NCBI GenBank assembly: GCA_963661535.1
Contig: CAVLCC010000051.1
Span: 1-14,899, forward strand
Direction: 5' to 3'
DNA from: CAVLCC01 sp963661535
Lineage (GTDB): Bacteria; Actinomycetota; Coriobacteriia; Coriobacteriales; CADBOM01
DNA: 14,899 bases
The translations under genes were made by a program, and so were the position numbers. The notes beneath the pieces were generated by a model. It did not search any database, was not told the origin of the DNA, and was given only the letters and a program-made list of their open reading frames with translations. Shown here piece by piece: positions 8,601-14,839 of this stretch. Position 1 is the first letter of the stretch. Every line of letters begins with the position of its first letter.

Positions 8601-11600
8601 CTGCCGGAATTGTTAAGAGCCTAAACGGCGGCTCAATCACAAATTGCGTAAGCGATGTAGACATTACTCCAACAGATACATCATATATTGGAGGCATTGT
8701 TGGATCTGCTGCAGCAAAAACAACTGTTTCTAAATGTATAAACAAAGGAGCTATCAGTGCAGCTAACGCAAATTATGTAGGCGGCATTGTTGGCAGATCA
8801 TCGGGCGCTGACTTCAAACTTATTAATTCTTACAACACAGCAAGTGTTGCAGGCAAAGGTTATGTTGGTGGCGCTATTGGATATGTCTTTAGTGGATCAG
8901 ACGTAACAGCATGTTATAACCTAGGAAACGTTGAAGGCACAAGCAATGTTGGTGGATTTGCTGGTTCAGCATCAAGCTCTAGCTTTGCATCTTGCTATAG
9001 CGCAGGCACTGTAACTGGCGGCAACCAATTTATTGGTTCTGGAACTTCCACTACATACGATAAATGCTATGCCCTATCAGGTGCTGGCGCAACCGATAGC
9101 GCTGCTGAACTTTTAGGTGCTGCAGACCTAAAGAATGCAGACCTACCTAACTGGTACTTTGCTCCAACATGCACTGGATATCCTGCTTTGCTATGGCAAA
9201 CAGATGTAACTTTCCATGAGGCATCTGGAGAGGGCACTGTAGTTGCTCCAAATTGTTTGAATAAAGGCTACACAAGCCATACATGCTCTAAGTGCAACGG
9301 TATATTTAAGACTGACTATACTGAGTCTACAGGTCATACTGTAGGCGAGGATTTGCACGTATATCCTACACGTTACGAATATACATGCACAGTTTGCAAC
9401 CAAGAGATTGTTGAATACAACGATGACAGACTAAAAGATTTAACTTTCCCAGATGAGAATATCTCTGCTGTAACAATTGAGGATAATGGTTCATATCCTT
9501 GGAAGTCTGTAACTAATGGACTAGAGAGTACTTGCCAAGGCGTTAGCAATGGTGTATCCGAATCTAATTTGAAATTCACATTTGAATATGGCGGAACTGT
9601 TTCATTTGATTATGCAGTCTCATCTGAAGCTAGATACGACAAGCTCACTATCACTCTTCAAAAGCCTGATGGTTCAAGCGTAACTGTATGCAACGAAATT
9701 TCTGGAACCAATTCTGGAACATTTACATCAGGAGACTTGGGCGCAGGTCAATACACCCTAAAGCTTTATTATAAGAAGGACTCCGGTGGTAATACTGGAG
9801 ATGACAAGGGCTCAATTTTAAACTTTGCAGTAACTTGCAAGTCTGAAACAGAGGCAGTTAATGCTGCTATTGCTGCTATTAATTCAATAGTTTCACCTGT
9901 AACCTTAGACTCTGAAGATTCAATTGTTGCAGCACGCGAGACCTATAATGGACTACCTGCTTCTGCCCAAGCTAAGGTAACTAACTACAATAAATTGGTA
10001 AGTGCAGAGTCTGATTTGGCAGCTCTAAAAGCTCCAGATACTGATAAAGCAGCAGCTGATAGTGTTGTTAGCACAATAGATGCTATTGGTACTCCTGTAA
10101 CACTAGATAAGTCTGATAAGGTAGAGGCTGCACGCGCTGCTTATGATGCACTAACAGATGCACAGAAAGCTCTAGTTACAAATTACAACACATTGGTTGA
10201 GGCTGAGTCTACTATTGATGCTCTAAATAAGGCACAGGCAGATTCTGTTGCTCTACAAATTTATGCTTTAGGCAAGGTTCGCCCAGGCGTATCCGATGAG
10301 GCTATAGCTAATGCACGCGCTGCTTATGATGCACTAACAGATGCACAGAAAGCTCTAGTTCCAAACTATCAAACTTTGGTAGACGCAGAAGCTGCACTTG
10401 ATAGCGGCTATGCTAAACAGGTCTTTGATAAGATCGACATGATTGGCGACGTGACGCTTGACTCTGAAGATACAATTGTTGCTGCACGCACTGCTTATGA
10501 TGCACTAACGGATACACAAAAAGAACTTGTATCTAACTACTCTGTGCTAGAACAAGCAGAGGATGCTCTCTATAATCTAAAAGTTCCTAAGTTTGTTACC
10601 GATGAACTTCCATTTGGTTATATTGGCGAGACTTATGAGGCTACTCTTGAGGTAACAGGAACACCTACTCCAACAGTAACAGTTACCAACTTGCCTACTG
10701 GTCTTGAATATAATGCCGATACAGGTGTGATTTCTGGAACTCCAACAAAGGTTGGCTCTTTCATAGTAGAAGTTGAAGCTTCAAATGAGGCTGATACAAT
10801 TAAAACCGCTTATGAAATTCACGTATCCAAGAAGAGCACAATTCGTGTTGCTGGCTCAACACGCATTGATACTATGGCACAAATCGTTGAAAAGTCAGTT
10901 GCCGATGGTTCGCAAAGTGTCATCTTCCTAACAACTGCAAACAACTATGCAGATGCACTTTCTGCATCAGGTCTTCTAGGCGTTATGAATGCTTCTTTGC
11001 TAACAACGGATCCATCTGCTTTGAGCTACGAAACTAAGAAGCAAATTGAGCGCATCTCTGATGGCTCTGCTAGTATCTATATTCTTGGTGGCGAAGGTGC
11101 TGTTTCAGATGACGTTGCAAAAGAGCTTGAATCTATGACATGTGTTGGAGAAGTAGAGCGTATTTCTGGTAATGGTCGTGTTGAAACTGGAAATAAAATT
11201 TATGAAAAAGGTGGAGAAAACTGGGGAGATACTTGCGTAATTGCTAACGCATGGAATTATGCAGATGCTCTTTCTATTGGATCTTTCTGCGCAGAAAACA
11301 AAGCTCCTATCTTTGGTGCAACAGGTGGCACAATCACACAAGAGCAAGCCGATGCTATTAAGGCTGGCGGATTTACAAAGGTTGTAATTGTTGGTGGAAC
11401 TTCTGCTGTCGATCCTGAGGCAGTACAGGCTATGCTAGAGGCTTCTGATTCTGGAGATGAAGAAGCAGCTTCTCAAGAAGATGCTGATGCACAAACATTT
11501 GAGTATCTAGTGCTTGCCGGTAGCACCAGAATCGACACATCTAAGATGATTGTGGATTGGTCATGTGGCAATTATGCTGACGCTCAGTTCCAACCTCAAT

Positions 11601-11836
11601 ATTTGCTAAATGCATCTAATGTTTGCTTCTCTACAGCTTGGAACTATGCTGATGCACTAGCCGGCATTAACCTATCATGTGCAAACAATGCACCTATTAT
11701 GCTTGTAGACGATAGCGATGCTTCTACAGCTGCAATTACAGAAGTTGTTAAAGGCGGCTTGACCAAATGCTGGATTTTGGGAGGAACTGGTGCAGTTTCT
11801 TCTGATGTAGAAGATTTGATCAGTGGTCTAATGTAA
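5654..11836 (+). CDS. Giant cell-wall-binding surface protein, copy B, under B12 riboswitch control
   Basis: The start is ATG 5654, chosen for its AGAAGGG ribosome site and because residues 1-32 form a clean signal peptide ending in AYA. An in-frame TTG at 5603 would lie inside riboswitch stems. The protein has 2060 residues. Order: Ser/Thr/Ala/Gln-rich linker (33-105); unassigned beta-rich module (106-890) with conserved stretches NMQVGDTFELNVFRNW (420), WPECTGMF (520) and MPCEKMSGVYN (674); GLUG beta-helix (891-1130); two CxxC pairs (1211/1214, 1245/1248); beta-sandwich (1281-1396); four helical repeats (1397-1643); Ig-like domain (1645-1729); three CWB2 repeats (1730-2060). It should be exported and held in the wall by CWB2. 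No catalytic domain, LPXTG or SLH motif is seen. The riboswitch suggests a role tied to corrinoids, possibly binding them; that is inference. Confidence 0.92.
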   Translation: METKLPPLSQRIVTALLAVVMVVGLAPTQAYANTSKSASESNTPTTVEEQTQSIDADQSAESAQQNITSAVQAVEKASTTAASQGAATAEEASTQSDQEAIPAGQAQLTLKGVHSAQVNSLKLYTYTNGQKGTTNLLDGVELVDSPDGGNQMMYVTTVDTGDYWVEGYDANNSYNGGIAISVVEGNAEANVIKIQRAYQIYASNTKTVDGKSVKWEFGTDYTVDYVVKDPSGNVHATDFGEADSWGTIYKSSLFIAGGTISATFNPAGDYANDYLPTTVTKSATQTTSALSISASIPKTIYITVNAPAGSTISVGNMATYYVYTWFEGTVTKNDATGVSETFRVPSSMSGNRFYRVQNPNGVTYWNYAKNWSSDETVEVTAADLHIGATDFTKDTVYRFDKNVLDRADIYLNINQQGYKNMQVGDTFELNVFRNWMAIESFMNSKVALPDMHYTVIDTQGNASDVVSITPDANNSSVATMTANKAGTAIVMVTYDAMTHKNGYNYNSSLSTDPTAFSAIWPECTGMFVVNVGEDGSSIQTNMMMERIDRDATSIDAEHDILFYLGDEGASYSFTPESGTTVTVDRSVVTDKMTFNGFTSEGVETNAETGEVTVSGLTTGRHIIKVEKNGVANYQVVTARETSYEVLDEKGNEIEDLSQIKAGDTIQLQFSNLVMPCEKMSGVYNMNASIYYEGEDGTLFRSNPGSSYGVYDFSGNPVRQLISLTIPKYWDGDTYSLTGAIKLGGFMTYNPGGHRGITYAAGINPNYNAPEANSVLSAMPELSISLAKTDFIQGTFNFTDKSSGKKIDVKDFTKIEVKDAEGNAVNIDEDGTFNALAEKYTYTTYIDGYRYATGEIEVSEDGQNVFNVQLESSSDGAWDGVSTSEPEQDENGVYQIKTGAELAWISEQSNLSKDAMTEGSFVLCNDIDLAGYPWTKGIKGNGGMIFDGAGHKITGLNSSVALIDNIGGTGSVSNLTVKGVTTGPAGIVKSLNGGSITNCVSDVDITPTDTSYIGGIVGSAAAKTTVSKCINKGAISAANANYVGGIVGRSSGADFKLINSYNTASVAGKGYVGGAIGYVFSGSDVTACYNLGNVEGTSNVGGFAGSASSSSFASCYSAGTVTGGNQFIGSGTSTTYDKCYALSGAGATDSAAELLGAADLKNADLPNWYFAPTCTGYPALLWQTDVTFHEASGEGTVVAPNCLNKGYTSHTCSKCNGIFKTDYTESTGHTVGEDLHVYPTRYEYTCTVCNQEIVEYNDDRLKDLTFPDENISAVTIEDNGSYPWKSVTNGLESTCQGVSNGVSESNLKFTFEYGGTVSFDYAVSSEARYDKLTITLQKPDGSSVTVCNEISGTNSGTFTSGDLGAGQYTLKLYYKKDSGGNTGDDKGSILNFAVTCKSETEAVNAAIAAINSIVSPVTLDSEDSIVAARETYNGLPASAQAKVTNYNKLVSAESDLAALKAPDTDKAAADSVVSTIDAIGTPVTLDKSDKVEAARAAYDALTDAQKALVTNYNTLVEAESTIDALNKAQADSVALQIYALGKVRPGVSDEAIANARAAYDALTDAQKALVPNYQTLVDAEAALDSGYAKQVFDKIDMIGDVTLDSEDTIVAARTAYDALTDTQKELVSNYSVLEQAEDALYNLKVPKFVTDELPFGYIGETYEATLEVTGTPTPTVTVTNLPTGLEYNADTGVISGTPTKVGSFIVEVEASNEADTIKTAYEIHVSKKSTIRVAGSTRIDTMAQIVEKSVADGSQSVIFLTTANNYADALSASGLLGVMNASLLTTDPSALSYETKKQIERISDGSASIYILGGEGAVSDDVAKELESMTCVGEVERISGNGRVETGNKIYEKGGENWGDTCVIANAWNYADALSIGSFCAENKAPIFGATGGTITQEQADAIKAGGFTKVVIVGGTSAVDPEAVQAMLEASDSGDEEAASQEDADAQTFEYLVLAGSTRIDTSKMIVDWSCGNYADAQFQPQYLLNASNVCFSTAWNYADALAGINLSCANNAPIMLVDDSDASTAAITEVVKGGLTKCWILGGTGAVSSDVEDLISGLM
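10130..10360 (+). repeat. Near-identical helical-repeat units inside copy B
   Basis: A 48-base stretch at 10130-10177 recurs unchanged at 10313-10360, 183 bases later. It encodes the heart of two successive helical repeats (AYDALTDAQKALV). A more diverged third copy starts near 10487, and a similar sequence occurs in copy A near 3644. The repeats behave as a spacer-like stalk just before the Ig-like and CWB2 anchor region. Near-identity at DNA level indicates recent duplication or conversion. Confidence 0.85.
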
Positions 11837-11898
11837 TGATTTTTTAAGCTTAGGTTTTATATGGCCTTTTGTATAGCTTAAAAATCTTTATGGCAAAC

Positions 11899-11936
11899 AA
11901 ATAGCGCGGCATCAAATTTGGTGTCGCGCTATTTTT
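11899..11936 (+). terminator. Intrinsic terminator of surface protein gene B
   Basis: A 15-bp stem joins 11899-11913 to 11920-11934. It begins with ten perfect pairs (AAATAGCGCG with CGCGCTATTT) and continues with five pairs including two G-U. The loop is AAATTT and the right arm ends in a T run. It lies about 60 bases after the stop codon. The reverse strand also ends in a fairly T-rich run, so it could weakly stop transcripts from the convergent minus-strand gene. Confidence 0.92.
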
Positions 11937-12230
11937 ATGTGACGCATAGATTTTTGTGTTTAGTAGAAACTGCAATAGACGAATTGCGTATCCTAAGCGA
12001 GGATGCATAATTGCACCGTTATAATCAAAGCTAAAATAATAGTTATTCGCAATAGTAATGCACTATGCATCCTAGATTAAAGGCAAAGTAATTACAGTTG
12101 ATATGTTCGCTATAAACAACAGCGAAGAGAATACACAACGCAACTAAAGCTGATGTGCAATCTATTCGGCAGACGAGCTTTACGGCGCGAGCGCGGTGAG
12201 CTCATACACAATGCAGCTAAAGCTAATGCG
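11937..12230. other. Non-coding convergent intergenic region with repeats
   Basis: No open frame with a credible start and ribosome site is present on either strand in these 294 bases. The stretch lies between the terminator of surface gene B and the stop codon of the convergent minus-strand membrane protein gene. It carries the inverted repeat and the direct repeats listed separately, plus TTCGCT/AGCGAA (12106-12111 with 12121-12126). No tRNA, known riboswitch or transposase remnant was recognised. Confidence 0.7.
12001..12072. repeat. Inverted repeat with possible folded structure
   Basis: GGATGCATA at 12001-12009 is perfectly complementary to TATGCATCC at 12064-12072, and TGCA at 12012-12015 can pair with TGCA at 12059-12062 further in. 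Upstream, ATTGCG near 11983-11988 can pair with CGCAAT at 12048-12053, and GTATCC (11988-11993) with GGATGC (12001-12006), as competing folds. The meaning is unknown: it could be a 3' processing structure, a small dispersed repeat or a remnant. Confidence 0.55.
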
Positions 12231-12236
12231 TCAATC
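12131..12236. repeat. Pair of imperfect 33-base direct repeats
   Basis: 12131-12162 and 12204-12236 share an ATACACAA..GCA.CTAAAGCT.ATG..CAATC pattern, with four substitutions and one single-base indel, at a spacing of 73 bases. The second copy runs into the last codons and the stop of the minus-strand membrane protein gene. Between them lies a GC-rich stretch (CGGCGCGAGCGCGG) flanked by GAGCT and AGCTC that can fold. This looks like a duplicated unit, of unknown function. Confidence 0.65.
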
Positions 12237-13277
12237 AGTGGTTTTGTCGTTTGCTTCAGACTTTATCTTTAAATTTTCGAAGCGGCTTTCTATAAATTCA
12301 TCACTATAGTTTGTATCTACCCATTGTTCAAATGAATTTTGTGGAGGAACTCCGGCATCTCGCATAGTTTGACGCTGGAAACAAATGATTGTCATCGAGA
12401 TATCGGCAGCAAGATATACTGCAAGCAGAGTAATAAATATAATTTGTCTGCGCGTAGTTGGCTGCCCTATAGCATAAACCAAATTTGGCATTAAGACGTT
12501 GCACCACACAAGTCCAATTAAGCCCCAGAAGAACAAAAATCTCCAAGCAACCCATTGTGTAATATGATCTGGAAGATGTAAGTAATTCCAAGACTCTGCA
12601 TGAAAAAATGTCTTCATACTCCAGCCTGTTAGTTGCTCTAACAAACCACCAACAACAACTGATACCAAAAATATCACCCACCACTTTGCATGGTTTTGTC
12701 TCATTGGCCAGCATAAAAGGGTCAAAAATGCAGCCCCTGTTCCATAAAGAGGGGAGAAAGGACCCCAAACCAATCCATATCTTCCCTCGGTTAGACCTGC
12801 TGTTGCATACATCCATATTTCTTCGATTATGAGTCCCAAAAAACTCCCTATAACAAAAATAATTATTAGCTGATATAAGGTTAGTTCTATTCTGTCTAGG
12901 TATCTATCTCTAAACTCCATATCAGCTTTTACAATTTCGCGGCGCTGCTCCCAAGTAAGCTTTGGTCTTACAGATGCTGTGCCTTCTTTAAGATCAGCTT
13001 TGTCTGAACTTACAGCATTTGCACCCTTTCCGCTTTTGCCGTCTTTATCGCTCACATCGCTTTTTTTGCGTCTCCATCTTCTAAGAATAAAATTTGCCTC
13101 ACGCCACATCCGCGCATCACGAAGAGCTTTTTCGGTTTCTAAGCTAATCAAGCCTTCTTTTATTGCACTTTTGAGCGGCTTGCCTCTTCCTAAAAATTCC
13201 CAAAACCATCTAATAGCCAAAACGATTGCGATAAAAATCAAAAATGCAACGACCAAAAAGACAATGAGAGACAGCAT
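12231..13277 (-). CDS. Putative ABC-transporter type IV (CmpB family) membrane protein
   Basis: I chose ATG at 13277, giving 348 residues that open with a membrane helix (2-25). An upstream in-frame GTG at 13340 would add 21 polar residues and has no ribosome site; the chosen ATG also has only a weak one. Residues 30-130 form a highly charged, probably cytoplasmic linker rich in Lys, Arg and Asp. Residues 134-299 hold about five more membrane helices with the family pattern: GSFLGLIIEE (144-153), WGPFSPLYGTGA (171-182) and GGLLEQLTGW (210-219). This pattern matches the CmpB domain, annotated as a putative ABC-transporter permease though its function is not established. The charged linker makes this member longer than the core domain. 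It stands alone, convergent to the surface protein gene and divergent from the ligase gene. Confidence 0.8.
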   Translation of the reverse strand: MLSLIVFLVVAFLIFIAIVLAIRWFWEFLGRGKPLKSAIKEGLISLETEKALRDARMWREANFILRRWRRKKSDVSDKDGKSGKGANAVSSDKADLKEGTASVRPKLTWEQRREIVKADMEFRDRYLDRIELTLYQLIIIFVIGSFLGLIIEEIWMYATAGLTEGRYGLVWGPFSPLYGTGAAFLTLLCWPMRQNHAKWWVIFLVSVVVGGLLEQLTGWSMKTFFHAESWNYLHLPDHITQWVAWRFLFFWGLIGLVWCNVLMPNLVYAIGQPTTRRQIIFITLLAVYLAADISMTIICFQRQTMRDAGVPPQNSFEQWVDTNYSDEFIESRFENLKIKSEANDKTTD

Positions 13278-13533
13278 TGTTTGTCCAATCTTGTAGGAGT
13301 TAAACTTTTTCCATTGGTAGCTTGTAAATATAAACAGCACATATAGCTTGTACTATACTTAATTTTTGCATAAAGTGTTCAAAATATGGATTGCAATAAC
13401 TATTAGAAGCAACAAATTTTCTATCTGTTGTTGCAAGCTATTAAGGTGTGCAATTTATGCACTTTTAATGTTTGTATTCGAGAACATAACTGCTTAGACA
13501 AAGCATGTTATCAACATCAGAAGAAGGGATTAA
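13278..13533. other. Divergent intergenic region with hairpin and dyads
   Basis: This stretch must hold the promoters of the minus-strand membrane gene and of the ligase gene. GCAACAA (13409-13415) pairs with TTGTTGC (13428-13434) around 12 bases. GTGCA-ATTTA-TGCAC (13448-13462) is a short perfect dyad that could be an operator. On the minus strand, TTGAAC (13377-13382) and TATAGT (13352-13357) resemble -35 and -10 boxes but are 19 bases apart. No promoter for the ligase is convincing. No coding sequence or known riboswitch is seen. Confidence 0.5.
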
Positions 13534-14838
13534 ATGAGCAACGATTCCAACATTTTAACCATGCCCCATAAACAAATTGAAGATTTGCAGCTAGAGCGCT
13601 TAAAGAAAATCTTGGTCTATTGCTATGAGCGTATTCCTTTTTATAAACAAAAGTTTGATGAGGCAGGATTTGACCCTACAGCTTGCCAAACTCTGGAAGA
13701 TATTTCTCGTGCTCCTTTTACAACAAAGCAAGATTTGCGTGACAACTATCCTTTTGGACTTTTTGCAGTTCCTATGTCGGAGGTGCGCGAAATTCATATG
13801 TCAAGCGGCACAATGGGAGTTGCTACTGTTAGTGGATATACCGAGCACGACCTAAAAACATGGGGTGAGTGTTTTGCACGCGGCATTGAGTTTGCAGGCG
13901 GAGACGAAAATGACGTCTTGCATGTAAGCTATGGCTACGGTCTTTTTACGGGAGGTCTTGGAGCTCACTACGGAGGACTCACTCAGCATTGCACAGTTAT
14001 CCCAATTTCAGCTGGAAATACCAGACGTCAAATTGAGGTTCTAAAAAATATGGGTTCTTCGATTTTGTGCTGCACGCCAAGCTATGCTATGCATATTGCT
14101 GATACAGCAATTGAAATGGGTGTAGATGCAAAATCTGAACTTCATCTAAAGGCTGGTATTTTGGGTGCTGAACCTGTGAGTGATACAATGCGCCATGAGA
14201 TTGAACGCAAGCTAAACATGCAAATGTATGACATCTATGGACTAACAGAAACTATGGGTCCTGGAGTTGCAATTGAATGTGACAAGCAAACCGGACTCCA
14301 TCTAGCGGAGGACTATTTCTTAGCAGAGATTATTGATCCAGTTACAATGCAGCCACTTCCAGATGGTGAGTGGGGAGAGCTGGTTATCACCACACTTGAT
14401 AAAGAAGCTTCGCCTGTAATCCGTTATCGCACGCGTGATATTACGCGCATTATTCCTGGAACTTGTGAGTGCGGCAGAACACACAAACGAATTGATCGCT
14501 TGCATGGACGCACCGACGATATGCTTATAATCCGTGGCGTAAATGTGTTCCCAAGTCAAATAGAAGATGTTATGAAGCATTTCCCGCAGGTAGCATCTTG
14601 GTATCAAATTGAGCTAAGACAAAAGAACGCATTAGATTTGGTTACACTCAAGGTAGAGGTTAATCCAGACTTTCCATTTGACGAAATTGGAAAGATCGAA
14701 AAGCTACAAAAGAGCATTAAAGCCGAGCTTAAGACAATGCTTCAAATTGGAATTGAAGTTCAGCTGGTTGAGCCAAAGTCGATTCCAAGAAGTGAGGGCA
14801 AGGCAAAGCGCGTAATCGATTTGAGGGGAGAAGAATAG
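13534..14838 (+). CDS. Phenylacetate-CoA ligase family enzyme (AMP-forming)
   Basis: The 434 residues match the usual length of the PaaK family, which activates an aryl acid with ATP to an acyl-adenylate and then forms the CoA thioester in the cytoplasm. The start has a good ribosome site (AGAAGGG, about seven bases before ATG). Motifs in order: the nucleotide-binding loop SSGTMG (90-95), YGLTE (235-239), RYRTRD (297-302), the family CECGRTH segment (311-317), the hinge and C-terminal opening GRTDDMLIIRGVNVFPSQIE (325-344), and a probable catalytic Lys in SEGKAKR (Lys 423). The loop reads TMGV where family members typically have TTGK. An ACT-domain gene follows after one base; this pairing is common where such ligases handle aryl acetates such as phenylacetate or indoleacetate. 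The real substrate cannot be read from sequence, so no symbol is given. Confidence 0.88.
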   Translation: MSNDSNILTMPHKQIEDLQLERLKKILVYCYERIPFYKQKFDEAGFDPTACQTLEDISRAPFTTKQDLRDNYPFGLFAVPMSEVREIHMSSGTMGVATVSGYTEHDLKTWGECFARGIEFAGGDENDVLHVSYGYGLFTGGLGAHYGGLTQHCTVIPISAGNTRRQIEVLKNMGSSILCCTPSYAMHIADTAIEMGVDAKSELHLKAGILGAEPVSDTMRHEIERKLNMQMYDIYGLTETMGPGVAIECDKQTGLHLAEDYFLAEIIDPVTMQPLPDGEWGELVITTLDKEASPVIRYRTRDITRIIPGTCECGRTHKRIDRLHGRTDDMLIIRGVNVFPSQIEDVMKHFPQVASWYQIELRQKNALDLVTLKVEVNPDFPFDEIGKIEKLQKSIKAELKTMLQIGIEVQLVEPKSIPRSEGKAKRVIDLRGEE

Positions 14839-14839
14839 C

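Noticed and set aside
8332..8745. Long minus-strand open frame opposite the beta-helix of copy B, with a similar one at 1663-2088 in copy A
   Set aside because: It recurs in both copies only because the sense sequence is conserved and its codon pattern leaves the opposite frame open. There is no ribosome site and no recognisable domain.
9842..10580. Regular repeats as a CRISPR array
   Set aside because: The repeats are in-frame coding units of a helical stalk about 180 bases apart, not short repeats with unique spacers.
12328..12816. Second minus-strand frame inside the CmpB-family gene
   Set aside because: It is out of frame with the clearly membrane-spanning protein and has no matching domain.
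13278..13340. Upstream GTG start for the CmpB-family protein
   Set aside because: No ribosome site precedes it and the extra 21 residues are polar ahead of an N-terminal membrane helix. The start at 13277 is preferred, though its own ribosome site is weak.
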